Positions 34,203-45,330 of a DNA stretch of 64,000 nt are shown here, in pieces (position 1 is the stretch's first letter; every line of letters begins with the position of its first letter). Source of the stretch: Budorcas taxicolor. Taxonomy: Eukaryota > Chordata > Mammalia > Artiodactyla > Bovidae. A program made the position numbers and the translations under genes. Location: positions 89,098,170-89,162,169 of the forward strand of contig NC_068910.1 of the NCBI RefSeq assembly GCF_023091745.1, in the 5' to 3' direction. The notes under the pieces are model-generated. The model searched no databases. It had not been told where the DNA came from and saw only the letters and a program-made list of their open reading frames with translations.

Positions 34203-34571
34203 GTGTGTACTAAGTAGCTTCAGTTGTGTCTGACTCTTTATGACACTATGGACTATGGTCTGTATCCCGGCAGGCTCCTCTGTCCATCAGATTCTCCAGG
34301 CAAAAGTATTGGAGTGGGTTGCCATGCCCTCCTCCAGGAGATCATCCTGACCCAGAGATGAAATCTGTGTCTCGTATATCTCCTGCATTAGCATGTGGGT
34401 TCTTTACCACTAGTGCCACCTGCTGCTGCTGCTGCTAAGTCGCTTCAGTCGTGTCCGACTCTGTGCGACCCCATAGACGGCAGCCCACCAGGCTCCCCCG
34501 TCCCTGGGATTCTCCAGGCAAGAACACTGGAGTGGGTTGCCATTTCCTTCTCCAGTGCCACCTGGGCAGCC
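34203..34571 (-). mobile_element. Bov-tA SINE interrupted by a Bov-A2
   Basis: Outer element: reversed BovA body (34203-34345) and tRNA head, whose last part ('gtgccacctgggcagcc') reappears at 34555-34571 after the inner insertion. Confidence 0.92.
34421..34553 (-). mobile_element. Bov-A2 SINE nested in Bov-tA
   Basis: A (TGC)n tail and one reversed Bov-A2 3' monomer. The 11-bp duplication AGTGCCACCTG at 34412-34422 and 34554-34564 shows it jumped into the tRNA head of the older Bov-tA. Confidence 0.92.
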
Positions 34572-35545
34572 ATTAATAAGAGTTAGCTAGAAGCATTGCC
34601 CAGTCCTCACCCCAGACCAGTTACATTAAAAAGGCTAGGACAGAAGCCTGGGTATCTGTCTTCTAAAAGCTCTCTTATGATTCTGGACCATTCAGGGTGG
34701 ACAGTGAGAACTTGATAAGGAATAATACAGGGAGATGTTCCCAAGGAAGTGCAAGTCAGTTGGTAAGACTGGAGCAAAGTAGATGATGAAGGGCCAATAT
34801 AGAGAGATATCTAGGATTTTGGCCAAAATAACTAAATAAATAACATAAATGAGTTTCAAATGTATTCTGCAATGAGGGAAGCAAATAATGATTGACAGGA
34901 TTCACTATCCCATCAACTCCCATAATTCTTCATCTCCATGGATTACATTTTATTTTACTTGAATTGTAATAATTTATGTATAAGCTTTATGAATCACACT
35001 TATGTTAGGCAACTTCATGTCAGGAGCTGTTTCTTCATGACTTGCTATGCTTCTTGTGAGTAGGAGAGAACCATACATTTAAAAAGTGTTCAATAAATAT
35101 TTGCTGAGTTAAAATGGCCCACTTCATTCAAGTCTTCTTTGTCCTTACTTGTAGAAATAGCAAAAGCTACTCTTTTCCCTTGGTTTTGCAGAATTCATCA
35201 ATTGTGTGTGTAAATTAAAAATGATCTATTCATCACTTATTGAATATACTCTTATTTATGTATTCTGAGTTTGATTGGGCTATCCCCTATCTATATTTGT
35301 GTGTTTAAATCCAATTTCTCATTTAAGGATGTTCATAATATAAACTTTATATTGTAATTGTTAGTTTACTGACCTGGATGGAAGGGAAAACCTGTTTTCT
35401 TTACATTAATTTGAAAGCCTGCTAAAAAATTAATGTGCTTATATTACTGTTATTAATTTTTCTATGTAATGCAATTTTCATGTATTTTGTTTCATTTTTT
35501 CATTAATTTTCATGGTTTTTGCTGTAAGAAGTTGATTTTACTCTG
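34572..35545. other. intronic sequence with a probable L2 tail
   Basis: Mostly unique. At about 34960-35115 an L2-like 3' end ('aaagtgttcaataaatattt' then 'gctgagtt') is visible on the + strand. Confidence 0.45.
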
Positions 35546-35557
35546 AAAATTACCTTA

Positions 35558-35676
35558 ATGAAATTCCCTGGCAGTCCGGTGGTTAGGATTCTGTGGTTTC
35601 ATTACTGAGGGCCCGGGGTTCAATCTGTTAGGGAAACTAAACTCCCCCATGCTCTGCAGCATGGCCAAAAGAAAAT
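35558..35676 (+). mobile_element. CHR-2-like tRNA-derived SINE
   Basis: 'gaaattccctggcagtccgg' and 'tggttaggattctgtggttt', then a GCATGGCC-type 3' end and A-rich tail. The target duplication AAAATTACCTTA / AAAGTTACCTTA lies at 35546-35557 and 35677-35688. Confidence 0.87.
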
Positions 35677-35688
35677 AAAGTTACCTTA

Positions 35689-37875
35689 AAAGGAGAATAT
35701 GTTAAATTATGTCAGCTTACCCCTTTCAAAGAAAGAAGATTAAAGTATAAAGACTAGTTTATGAGAGTCTGTAAGACAAAACTTAAGAATATGAAAAATT
35801 TTTAGTACAAACCTTTTGTATAAATTGTAATTTTATGTTATGCATACTTTAATAAAGTTCATAGTTGAATACTAATGATATTTCAAAATATAATAAAAGC
35901 AGATTTTATTTCTGAGGAAAACGTGCAGAAGTGAGTACAGTTTAAAATTTTGTGTTATTTTAAATACTCGAATCAGTAATACCACAATTTATATACTAAT
36001 GATTTGTGCTTTTTCACTCAAATATTTTGGTTTTGTTTCCTGAGGAAAAAGTAAGGGTGAATTATCTTGTATGATAAAATACTTTTAGTAATGATTGTTT
36101 GATGTTCTCATTTCCCATTTTCCCCTAAGTTGGATGACCACCAGGAGGATATGGAAGTCTTGATAGCATTAATGTTTCAGGCAAGAAATAGTTTTCTGGA
36201 AAGTGAGCAGAATTATGTATTTCCCAGATTTGGGAGGCAGGGGTACTCACAAAGTATTTTTATTCAGTGATTTAAATGCTGAAGCTGAGTCCAGCTTATT
36301 CAAGTACACTACATTAATTTAGGAAAAGAACATTTGCAAGAACTGCATATAAAATGATAACAGTAATGTTTCAGAATATTGTCCTAGTCTCTCCCTAAGG
36401 AGCTTTAAGCACCTGGATATTATCTCATTAATTCTCAGGAACTCTCTGGGAAAGAGTATGGCAATAAATCACATGTTGAAGAGAGATGACTTAAGTTGAA
36501 TACATAGAAATAGTTGGATTTACTTGGATTCTTAGTAGGTATAGATTGATCAACAAAAGTTGCAACTTCTTTTTATGGAAATACACTTCTTTTTTATAAC
36601 TAGAAGACATGAATGAACAAACAAAAACTTTCTTTAAGATTAATTGTGAAAAACAGCTCATTGTTTCCCTTTGTATTTTCATTTAAACCCAATTACCTGT
36701 CGTTCCTGTGACCTATTTTTGAAATTCCATTAAAGTCAGCGAGTAACAAGATTCTCAGCAATCTTTAGTCAGGTGTCATTTGACTATTGGTGATCAAGAT
36801 TGAGAGCACATTAAATGGGGAGTTTAAATCAATGGCCATCATCCATGCTATTGATTAAACACTTTATTACCTTAGTAATGACCCAAATTTTAAACATTTC
36901 TTAGAACTGATTAATTTTAAGAAACAATTAAAATAATAAAATAATGTCATTGCATAATTAATTGAAAAATTAATGGAATGTGAAGGTAAATATATATGTT
37001 TCTCTTTAGAAGTAATGCCTTGCACGCTATTGGATATACAGATGACCTTTCCACTCTGAGGTCAGAGTTCAAATTAAGCCTTGGGTCCTAAGTAAATTGA
37101 GATGAATGGCTTGGCCTGTGTCCCTTGTGTAAAATAGTCCATATCACAAAATCACCATACATCTGTTTTTGCAAAATTGGCATAATTGACATTCTCCTAG
37201 GATTTTGTTGGCAATGAAACTGAAGCTCTTTCTTACTACAAAGGAAGATTCTTGTATAGATCATGGATTTATTTATAGTGTTTGTAAAAGTGGCCTAGAA
37301 TAGGTCTGCTCTTTTTGTGAGAAAGGATAATTATGTCCCATCATCATCAATTTGATAATTGATAATAGCACAATAACAGTTTAAAACATTTACTTAGATG
37401 AGAACTCCTAAGGGAAATGGCATGATAAAAAATTGAAATAATTGAAGAGGTCACCTTCTTGATCTTGCTAGTAGTTTTATAACTATCTTCACTCATATTG
37501 AGAAAAATAAAGATTGTTTTTTATATTTTAATGATATAGAAATAGCTAGAAGTTTATTTCTATTGAATATAAACCTTTAAATTTAAATGCATAGCTGTGA
37601 TATTAGATGTCAAAAGGACTGCTTGGCAGTAGTGTTTCTGACAGTATTAACTGCAGACCAAAAAAATGGTTTCAAAATCAGCTCTTTGTTACATAGGTTC
37701 CTCCATTAATAATCTATATAATTGCTCAAAAAATTTAAGTCAATTTGAAAAATAACCTTAGCCAGAAAAACTATGTCAGGAAGCTGTCTGTATATACTTT
37801 CACCCTGTAAATTATACAGTAATGTGCACACAATAAAATAAAGGGCTAAGAATGGGGAAAATAAGTTTCTGTATA
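35689..37875. other. unique intronic sequence, 2.2 kb
   Basis: Repeat-free and AT-rich. The stretch 36720-36970 has many TTAAT/ATTA motifs. No gene. Confidence 0.5.
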
Positions 37876-37884
37876 GAGATGAAT

Positions 37885-38113
37885 GTGCTTCCCAGGTGAC
37901 TCTAGTAGTAAAGAACCTACCTGGCAATGAAGGAGATACAAAGAGACACTGGTTTGATCTCTGCCTGGGGAAGATCATCTGGAGAAGGGAATGGCTACCC
38001 ACTGCATTACTCTTGCTTGGAGAATCCCAGGGACAGAGGAGCCTGATGGGCTATAGTCTATAGAATCCCAAAGAGTCAGACGCAACTGAAGCAACTTAGC
38101 TTGCATGCACATG
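37885..38113 (+). mobile_element. Bov-tA SINE
   Basis: tRNA head 'gcttcccaggtgactctagt', BovA body and 3' end 'gcttgcatgcacat'. The flanking duplication GAGATGAAT at 37876-37884 and 38114-38122 is exact. Confidence 0.93.
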
Positions 38114-38122
38114 GAGATGAAT

Positions 38123-39458
38123 ACATTAATGTTAAAGACATCCATATTCAACGATACAATTGATCTAGGTTTTTGAGGGAGAATGATTGCATTTTTAAAA
38201 ATAGTTTTTGGTAGTACAATCAAGAAATCTAAAGAATTTTTAAGGAATGGTTACTTAGTGCCGAGAATTGGCAGATTATATTACAACGTAGAACAGTTAC
38301 CCCCCCAAAAACAATAAATATTATGATTATTTAGTCAAATCTTTGGTAGCCTTGAAGTAAATTTTAAAATTAACACTCACGTTTGGGTCAGCAGATTTTA
38401 ATCTCTTCATTTGCTTTTGGATTCAGTATCATTTTGAGAAAAAGAAATTTTCCTTTCTCCCCCACTCTCACAACACATATACACCCATACACACGTACTC
38501 CCAAACAAAACCACAAAACAGTTTGTAGTTGTTGGTAGGCCTTAGCAATTTTTCGAAAGATTTCAAGAATTGTCTGTACTTCATTATTAGTGACACCAAA
38601 GTTATCGTTCCCTTTGCAAATCCTACTGATTGAAGCCAGAGTGCCTTCAAACGTACACAACTCAGGGTCTTTCTCAGTGTGGTGGGCACTAGTGCTTCTG
38701 TGAGTTGAATGTTATACTGAATAAGTCTCAGTTCTACTCTCTCAAACTGTTTTTGGCTAATTGTTCTCAGTATTATCTTTATTTGACAAAAGTTAATCCG
38801 GAGGACAGCTGTGAGTACAAAAAAGGAGGAATTTTTATCCATATATACCAAATTAAAAAGAATTGGAAAAAGAAAGAGGGAACAAAAATAAAGAGAATTG
38901 GCTTATGTGTATCTAAACTAAACAGCTTTTGAGTTGAACATGAACAGCAGACTCAAAAGGTTGGGGAAGATGTCATGGAATTTGTATGAGAATATTAACT
39001 AAGATAACAGGTGAAAAACAACTGGTGCGGTGCTTGGCATAGATCCAGTGCTGAATTGAGTGTTTATTCCTTCTTTTCATAAATTACTTGATGAAGGGCA
39101 TCTGTTCCTTACTGACATATTATCATTAGCCTTAGAGGATACAGACCTTTAGTAGAAAGTAGGTGAGAAAATCAAGACTGCTGTTAGTATGAAATTCCTG
39201 GGAATTAATCCTACATGTCATGACAGTTATCAGAGTAGCTCAGTTTTTAAAGAGGATGTAGAGGATGTTTCAAAACTTCTATTCTTTTTTGTTTTACCGA
39301 TGACGACTTCATATGTTGATTTTTAAAATTGTCAATATTCTTACACGGTAGACTACTTTAAGATCTTTTCCTCAACTCTGAACACCCATGTCTAAATCTT
39401 TGTTCTGTTTTTCTTTGTGTTTTTTTTTCTCTTTTTTTTTGTGCTTGCCACTATTTTC
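38123..39458. other. unique intronic sequence
   Basis: No gene. The 127- and 90-codon minus-strand frames at 38388-38851 overlap each other in different frames and show no domain. Confidence 0.45.
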
Positions 39459-40121
39459 AGTCAGTTCAGTCACTCAGTTGTGTCTGACTCTTTGCGACCC
39501 CATGAGCCGCAGCACGCCAGGCCTCCCTGTCCATCACCAACTCCCAGAGTCCATCCAAACCCATGTCTATTGAGTCGGTGATGCCATCCAACAATCTTAT
39601 CCTCTGTCATCCCCTTCTCCTCCTGCCCTCAATCTTTCCTAGCATCAGGGTCTATTCCAGTGAGTCAGCTCTTTGCATCAGGTGGCCAAAGTATTGGAGT
39701 TTCAGCTTCAATATCAGTCCTTCCAATGAACACCCAGGACTGATCTCCCTTAGGATGGACTAGTTGGAGCTCCTTGCAGTCCAAGGGACTCTGAAGAGTC
39801 TTCTCCAATACCACAGTTCAAAAACATCAATTCTTCGGTGCTCAGCTTTCTTTATAGTCCAATTCTTGCATCCATACATGCCTACTGGAAAAGCCATAGC
39901 CTTGACTAGATGGACCTTTGTTGGCAAAGTAATGTCTACTTTTAATAAAGTGTCTAGTTTGGTCGTAACTTTCCTTCCCAGGAGTAAGCGTCTTTTCATT
40001 TCATGGCTACAATCACCATCTGCAGTGATTTTGGAGCCCAGAAAAATAAAGTCAGCCACTGTTTCCACTGTTTCCCCATCTATTTGCCATGAAGTGATGG
40101 GACTGGATGCCATGATCTTTT
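39459..40121 (-). mobile_element. BovB LINE, 5'-truncated
   Basis: Antisense BovB: 3' terminus 'agtcagttcagtcactcag' at left, running through the 3' UTR and end of the ORF. The frame 39760-40206 still shows the C-terminal part, with 'WQIDGETVETVADFIFLGSK' (the post-RT region) and 'GMYGCKNWTIKKAEHRRIDV'. About 660 bp are retained. No RT core; not functional. Confidence 0.92.
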
Positions 40122-40944
40122 TAGATGTTCTCAAAGTAATTACAAGTGTATATTTGCAGAAATGTCCAAAAAGAACCACTAGCCTTTGTTGTTGTTTTAA
40201 AGTCATAATTGGAGGGAAAGGGCTGTCTTATTTTTGTAGTTTCATTTCCTTCTCACCACTGGGAATGTGCAGGCTTCTTGGTTGATACTTATGCTAAGGG
40301 TGTGAACCTTAATTTGATAGGATAAAACATGTTTTTGTGATGAGAGAAAGCTGTCAGTCTTACGTGTTGGAAACAAAGAATAAAATTAAGACTGCATTTG
40401 CAGATGTTTCCTTCAGCTGTAGCGTCATTTCCCAAGGGGAGCAATAGAGGCTATTTTGTTTTGACCTTTTAAAATGAGAATAAACAAATCACCCTATTGA
40501 GAATAATCATTGTTTAGATGAACATTGTATAGAATGAGGTATAATCATTTTTCCCATTGCTGATATCCCATACCTCCTACCAACCAGTCATTTAACAGTC
40601 TCATTTAATTTTCATTCTAAAGAATAAAAGCATATCTTAAAAATAGAATTCAAAAACATTATTCATTTGTAGGGGAGGATTGATGGCATCATAATGGCAC
40701 AAGAGAAGGTGGAATTGAAAGGAGAGACCATGTGAATAAAGACTGCAGTGATTTTGTGAACACTGAATTCAGTGCATTTCCACAGTATGGCAACATACTT
40801 CCCCCTGCTCTCGTTTTCCTAGGCTTCCTTACAGGACACATGATCTGAAATAGAGGCAGACACCATGCAGTCAGTGGGCTGGTTCAGTCTGCCACCTGTT
40901 TTTGTCTAACCCTCAAACTATTGTAATTATTTTTATTTTTTTTT
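40122..40944. other. unique intronic sequence
   Basis: No gene or repeat recognised. Confidence 0.5.
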
Positions 40945-40956
40945 ACATTTTGAAAT

Positions 40957-40986
40957 GTGCTGTGCTTATTCGTGTCTGACTCTGCG
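40957..40986 (-). mobile_element. 30-bp SINE terminal fragment with target duplication
   Basis: About 30 bases, containing TTCGTGTCTGACTCTG, match the extreme 3' end of a reversed BovA-type SINE. They sit between ACATTTTGAAAT (40945-40956) and ACATTTGAAAT (40987-40997), which read as a target duplication, implying an insertion aborted after about 30 bases of cDNA. Confidence 0.6.
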
Positions 40987-40997
40987 ACATTTGAAAT

Positions 40998-41839
40998 AGT
41001 TGAATAAAAAATCAAGAGTAGAATAGTGTTTCATGATAGGTGAACATTTTACTCAATCTGATTTTCTTGGCCACGAATAAAGTTGCACTGGAACATGCCC
41101 ATGCTCGTTTATTCACACGGCTGTGTTCCCGCTACAGAGGCAGAGGGCGTTAAGTCCCTGTGACAGGGATTCTCACAAACCCTTAAATGCAAAGTGTATT
41201 TCACTTTTTAAAAAGTTGGCTGATTTTTGGCTTAAAAGGAATGATCCTTGTGCTCTGAAGTGTGTTCTTAGACCGTATACAAAAGTGCTAAATTTTAAGG
41301 CAGAAATAAACAAACTGGAATTCATGTAAGGAGATCACTTAGAAGACAGGAGGAGGGCTACGATGGATTTTGAAACATGACATGAGAAAAAGTTGAAAAA
41401 ATGATGATGCTTTGCCAGAAAAAGCAGTTGATTGGGATCACAGTCATCTTTAAGTATTTGCTATCACATGGGGGAAATGATTAGTCTCATTATGTATAAC
41501 ACAAGGGGGTAAAGCTGATGTTAGAGGCTTTACTGGTGAGAGTGGTAGGTGGGAGTTTCGCTGAAAGGTATGTTGATTCAGTGTTGGGAAAAAAAGAATA
41601 TACTAATAGAATTATATTGTTTTAATGGGATTATTTTTTCTTATGGCATCAGTGACTTTTAGTACTTCTGATTATTCAACCATAGGTCAATCCCTTGACC
41701 ATAGGCTAATTCCTTGGTCAAAATGTCTGGAAGAGGTTAGATTGAATGACTTTCTTATTTTCTCATTAATTAATATAGCAAATATGCATCGAAACCTCCT
41801 TTGTTTCACTCTTTCAGGTACTGAAATTAGAGTGTAAGC
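40998..41839. other. unique intronic sequence
   Basis: No gene. A weak old-repeat-like stretch lies at 41060-41330 ('gaacatgcccatgctcgttt'). Confidence 0.45.
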
Positions 41840-42352
41840 AGCACAGACAAGGCCTGCTCTTTTAGACCTGACAGACTGGAGTCCTTGAGGCAGAGAGAGA
41901 CAATATGCAGGGAATCAAATCAATTGCTAGATAATTTTTAAGGACAAATTGGTGTTTTGAGGATACACTATAGTATTATGGGTGTACCAGGCAGGCCAGG
42001 CATTCTTAGGTAGAGTCATCAGGAGAAGTCTTATTAGGAGGAAATGTTTGAGCCAAGGCTGTACAAAGGCCAACCTTGCAAAGATCTGTAGGAAAAGCAT
42101 TCCAGGAGAGGTCAGGGCCTGTGCAAAACCCCTAAAGTAGAAAAGAACTTGTGTTAAGGAACCAGAGAGGAAACTGGTGTGTTAGCTTTCTGACTGACAA
42201 ATAACACAAACTTCCTGGCTCTGCAAATTATAGAAATTTTGGCCTTTGGTAGTAGCATGGATACAATGTCTGGGAAACAATCAAATAAATGAAAGTTATT
42301 GTCTCATAGTTCTGGAGGCCAGAAGTCCAGAATCAAGATTTAGAAAGGCTCC

Positions 42353-42830
42353 TGATATGGATTGAATTGTGACCTCTAAAAAAGATTGATCAAAATTCCT
42401 ACTCTCAGTACCTCAGAATGTGATCTCTCTTTGAAAATAGTGTCTTTACAGAGATAGTTAAATTAAAATGAGGTCACTAAGGTGGCTTTGGTCCAAGGAC
42501 AATATGATTAATGTCTTTATAAAAGGCGGAGGGGGGTGGTTTGGACAGAGAGATACAGGGAGAGTCCACATAAGGATGAAGGCTGAGATTGGAGTCATTT
42601 ACAAGCCAAGAAAAGCCAAAGATTATCAGCAAACCACCAGAAGCTAGGAGAGAGGGCAGAACAGATTCTTCTTTTTATAGTCTGCAGAGGAATCAATCCT
42701 TCCAACATCTTGGATTTGGACTTTTAGCCTCCACAATTATGAGATAATATGTTTCTGTTATTTAAGCCACCCCATTAGTGATACTTTGTTATGACTGCCC
42801 AGGGAAACTAGTATACATTTCTTGCCTCTT
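42353..42830. repeat. MaLR (ERVL-type) solo LTR
   Basis: Starts 'tgatatggattgaattgtga' and ends 'ttatgactgcccagggaaac', with 'cagtacctcagaatgtg', 'gaggtcactaaggtggc' and 'ttatttaagccacccc' in the order expected for an MLT1-like MaLR LTR. Solo LTR with no internal coding sequence. Confidence 0.7.
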
Positions 42831-42990
42831 CCAGCTTCTGGTGGCCCCACATATTTCTTCGTTTATAGTGGCACAACTCCAATATGCCTCCGTCTTTCCA
42901 TAGACTTCTCCTTTGCATCTCTCTGTGTCTTTTTCTGTCTCTTCAAAGGACATTCTCATTGGGTGTAAAGATCATATCTCTACCCTTACC

Positions 42991-43504
42991 TTCAGTTCAA
43001 TTCAGTTCGGTCGCTCAGTCATGTCTGACTCTTTGCAACCCCGTGAATCACAGCACGCCAGGCCTCCCTGTCCATCACCAACTCCTGGAGTTCACTCAGA
43101 CTCACATCCATCGAGTCAGTGATGCCATCCAGCCATCTCATCCTCTGTCGTCCCCTTCTCCTTCTGCCCACAATCCCTCCCAGCATCAGAGTCTTTTCCA
43201 ATGAGTCAACTCTTCGCATGAGGTGGCCAAAGTACTGGAGTTTCAGCTTTAGAATCATTCCTTCCAAAGAAATCCCAGGGCTGATCTTCTTCAGAATGGA
43301 CTGATTGGATCTCCTTGCAGTCCAAGGGACTCTCTCGAGTCTTCTCCAACACCGCAGTTCAAAAGCATCAATTCTTCGGTGCTCAGCTTTCTTCACCGTC
43401 CAACTCGTACATCCCTACATGACCACTGGAAAAACCATAGCTTTGAGTAGACGGACCTTTGTTGGCAAAGTAATGTCTCTGCTTTTCAATATGCTATCTA
43501 TGTT
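42991..43504 (-). mobile_element. BovB LINE, 5'-truncated
   Basis: Antisense BovB 3' end and C-terminal ORF part. The minus frame 43019-43396 reads through the conserved ending 'MKKAEHRRIDAFELRCWRR'. It inserted into the older repeat. Confidence 0.92.
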
Positions 43505-44004
43505 GGACTTCTCCAGAGATCCTATTTCCCAAATAAAGTCACATCTTGAGATTCTGGGTGCCCTGAATTTGGGAGAACACTAGTCAACTCACAGCTGAAA
43601 TGCCTAGAGAGTTGTCAGCAAAGAGGAAGGATTGATCCAAAAAAAAAAAAGGAGAGAAGACAGGGGATGTGGCGTGCAGGATATTGTACATCCCAGCAAG
43701 AAGTCTAGATTTTATTTTAAACATAAAGAAAATCTCTTGGATGGTTTTAAGCACAGAGGTAGAATGATATATGTGTTTGTGGAGAGGTATCTTTGGTTGT
43801 TGTGTAAAGGATGGGCTGTAATGGGACAGGAGTGAAAGCAAGGAGAATCGTGTTTGGCCCTTGTGGAGAGGGCTCTGAGGGGCAGAGCGACAAATGGAAG
43901 GAAGTGGGGCTGAGTTTGAAAGACTTGTTGGTGGAATGGATATAAACCAAGATGTTCGTGAGTGATGTGATACAGAGTGGGGAGAAATCATGGATGGTTT
44001 TCTT

Positions 44005-44226
44005 GTTTGCTTGCTGATTTAACTTTATTTATTGTTTGGAGTGTAATTGCTTTACAATGTTGTGTTAGTTTCTGCTGTACAACAGAGTGAATCAGCACTA
44101 TGTATATGTATACCTCCTCCTTGTAGAGCCTCCCTCCCACCATGCCATCCCACCCCTCTAGGTAATTACAGAGCTTCGAGCTGAGCTCCCTGAGCTATAC
44201 AGTAGTTTCCCATGGCTTTTTTTTTT
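44005..44226 (-). mobile_element. ruminant L1 3'-end fragment
   Basis: Antisense 3' UTR: 'gtaattgctttacaatgttg', 'acaacagagtgaatcagcac', 'gagctccctgagctatac', then a T-run. Confidence 0.8.
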
Positions 44227-44239
44227 TTTAATGATACTG

Positions 44240-44550
44240 AGAGTGAAAGTGAAAGTCACTCCATCGTGTATGACTCTTTGCAACCCTAGGGACTATACAA
44301 TCCATGGAATTCTCTAGGCCAGAATACTGGAGAGGGTAACCTTTCCCTTCTCCAGGGGATCTTCCCAACCTAGGGATTGAACCCAGGTCTCCCACATTGC
44401 GGATGGATTCTTTACCAGCTGAACCACAAGGGAAGCCAAGAATAATGGAGTGCGTAGCCTGTCCCTTCACCAGGGGATCTTCCTTACTCAGGAGTCGAAC
44501 CCGGTCTCCTGCATTGCAGGTGGATGCTTTACCAGCTGAGCTATCAGGGA
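44240..44550 (-). mobile_element. Bov-tA SINE with duplicated tRNA head
   Basis: Reversed BovA body, first tRNA head ending about 44438 ('cacaagggaagcc'), a short BovA piece ('aagaataatggagtgcgtag'), then a second, complete head to about 44550. Same architecture as 7877-8132 but without its internal deletion. Confidence 0.88.
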
Positions 44551-44575
44551 AAGAATCCACCTGCAATGCAGGAGA
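44505..44575. repeat. perfect 20-bp inverted repeat at the junction of two SINE heads
   Basis: TCTCCTGCATTGCAGGTGGA at 44505-44524 is the exact reverse complement of 44556-44575, with a 31-base spacer. The arms belong to the heads of two Bov-tA copies in opposite orientation, so the potential hairpin extends, imperfectly, beyond the arms. Confidence 0.85.
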
Positions 44576-44711
44576 CCTGGGTTTGATCCCTGGGTTGGGA
44601 AGATCCCCTGAAGAAGGGAACAGCTACCCACTCCAGTATTCTGGCCTGGAGAATTCCATGGATCATTCTACTGGGTCACAAAGAATCGGACATGACTGGG
44701 CAACTTTTACT
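44551..44711 (+). mobile_element. Bov-tA SINE, truncated at its 5' end
   Basis: Starts within the tRNA head ('aaagaatccacctgcaatgc'), head-to-head with the preceding reverse copy. The BovA body ends 'cgacatgactgggcaactt' in approximate form, with a central deletion. Confidence 0.87.
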
Positions 44712-44785
44712 TTATACCTACTTTACAATGTTGTATTGGTGTCTGCTGTATAGCAAAGTGAATCAGCTATTTGTATACGTATATT
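44712..44785 (-). mobile_element. ruminant L1 3'-end fragment
   Basis: 'ctactttacaatgttgtatt', 'ctgctgtatagcaaagtg' and 'aatcagctatttgtatacgt'. Another short antisense copy of the same L1 3' region as at 44005. Confidence 0.75.
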
Positions 44786-44794
44786 AGTAATACT

Positions 44795-45066
44795 GCTACT
44801 GCTGCTAAGTCACTTCAGTTGTGTCCGACTCTGTGCGACCCCATAGACGGCAGCCCACCAGGTTCTGCTGTCCCTGGGATTCTCCAGGCAAGAACACTGG
44901 AGTGGGTTGCCGTTTCCCTCTCCAATGCATGAAAGTGAAAAGTAAAAGTGAAGTCGCTCAGTCGTGTCTGACTCTTCGCGACCCCATATACTGAAGCCTA
45001 CCAGGCTCCTCCGTCCATGGGATTTTCCAGGCAAGAGTACTGGAGTGGGTTGCCATCGCCTTCTCC
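44795..45066 (-). mobile_element. Bov-A2 SINE
   Basis: Reversed dimer with a (CTG)-like tail at left and both monomers present, ending 'gccatcgccttctcc'. The flanks ATATTAGTAATACT (about 44781) and ATATTAATCATACT (about 45067) form the target duplication. Confidence 0.92.
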
Positions 45067-45179
45067 ATATTAATCATACTAGCAGACTATAAATCTTTTG
45101 AAAGCCCCAGAAGATTACACTGTGAAAAGAAAGTGTCCCACCTAGTTTCTCCCAGTCTCTACTCATAGGGCAAATACAA

Positions 45180-45330
45180 ATTAAAAAAAAATTAATTGAA
45201 GATAATTTCTTGGCGATATTTTGATGGTTTTTGCTATACAGCAACATGAATCAGCCATGGGTATACATGTTTCCCCCCATCCTGAACCCCCCTCCCACCT
45301 TCCTCCACAGCCTATCTGCCTCTACATTAT
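45180..45330 (-). mobile_element. ruminant L1 3'-end fragment
   Basis: A-rich start, then 'acagcaacatgaatcagcc', 'tacatgtttccccccatcct' and 'ccccctcccaccttcctcc'. The third antisense L1 3' end within 1.3 kb. Confidence 0.8.

Larger units (their letters stand above)
42186..43583. repeat. second copy of the unnamed old repeat, in three pieces
   Basis: Pieces at 42186-42352 ('tctcatagttctggaggcca'), 42831-42990 ('cttccagcttctggtggccc') and 43505-43583 ('cccaaataaagtcacatctt') form one element matching the copy at 1361-1741. It is interrupted by a MaLR LTR and by a BovB. Confidence 0.55.
41840..43995. repeat. old interspersed repeat, copy 3, split by a nested insertion cluster
   Basis: The left part 41840-42185 ('gcattccaggagaggtcagg' then 'gcctgtgcaaaacccct') and the right part 43590-43995 ('agaagtctagattttatttt', 'ggatggttttaagcacagag') follow the order of a single old repeat. 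About 1.4 kb of younger insertions lie between them (42186-43583). Confidence 0.45.

Noticed and set aside
38388..38851. Overlapping 127- and 90-codon minus-strand frames
   Set aside because: No domain, and mutually overlapping in different frames. Consistent with chance.
42353..42830. Possible endogenous retrovirus coding region
   Set aside because: Only a solo MaLR LTR is present, with no gag, pol or env sequence beside it.
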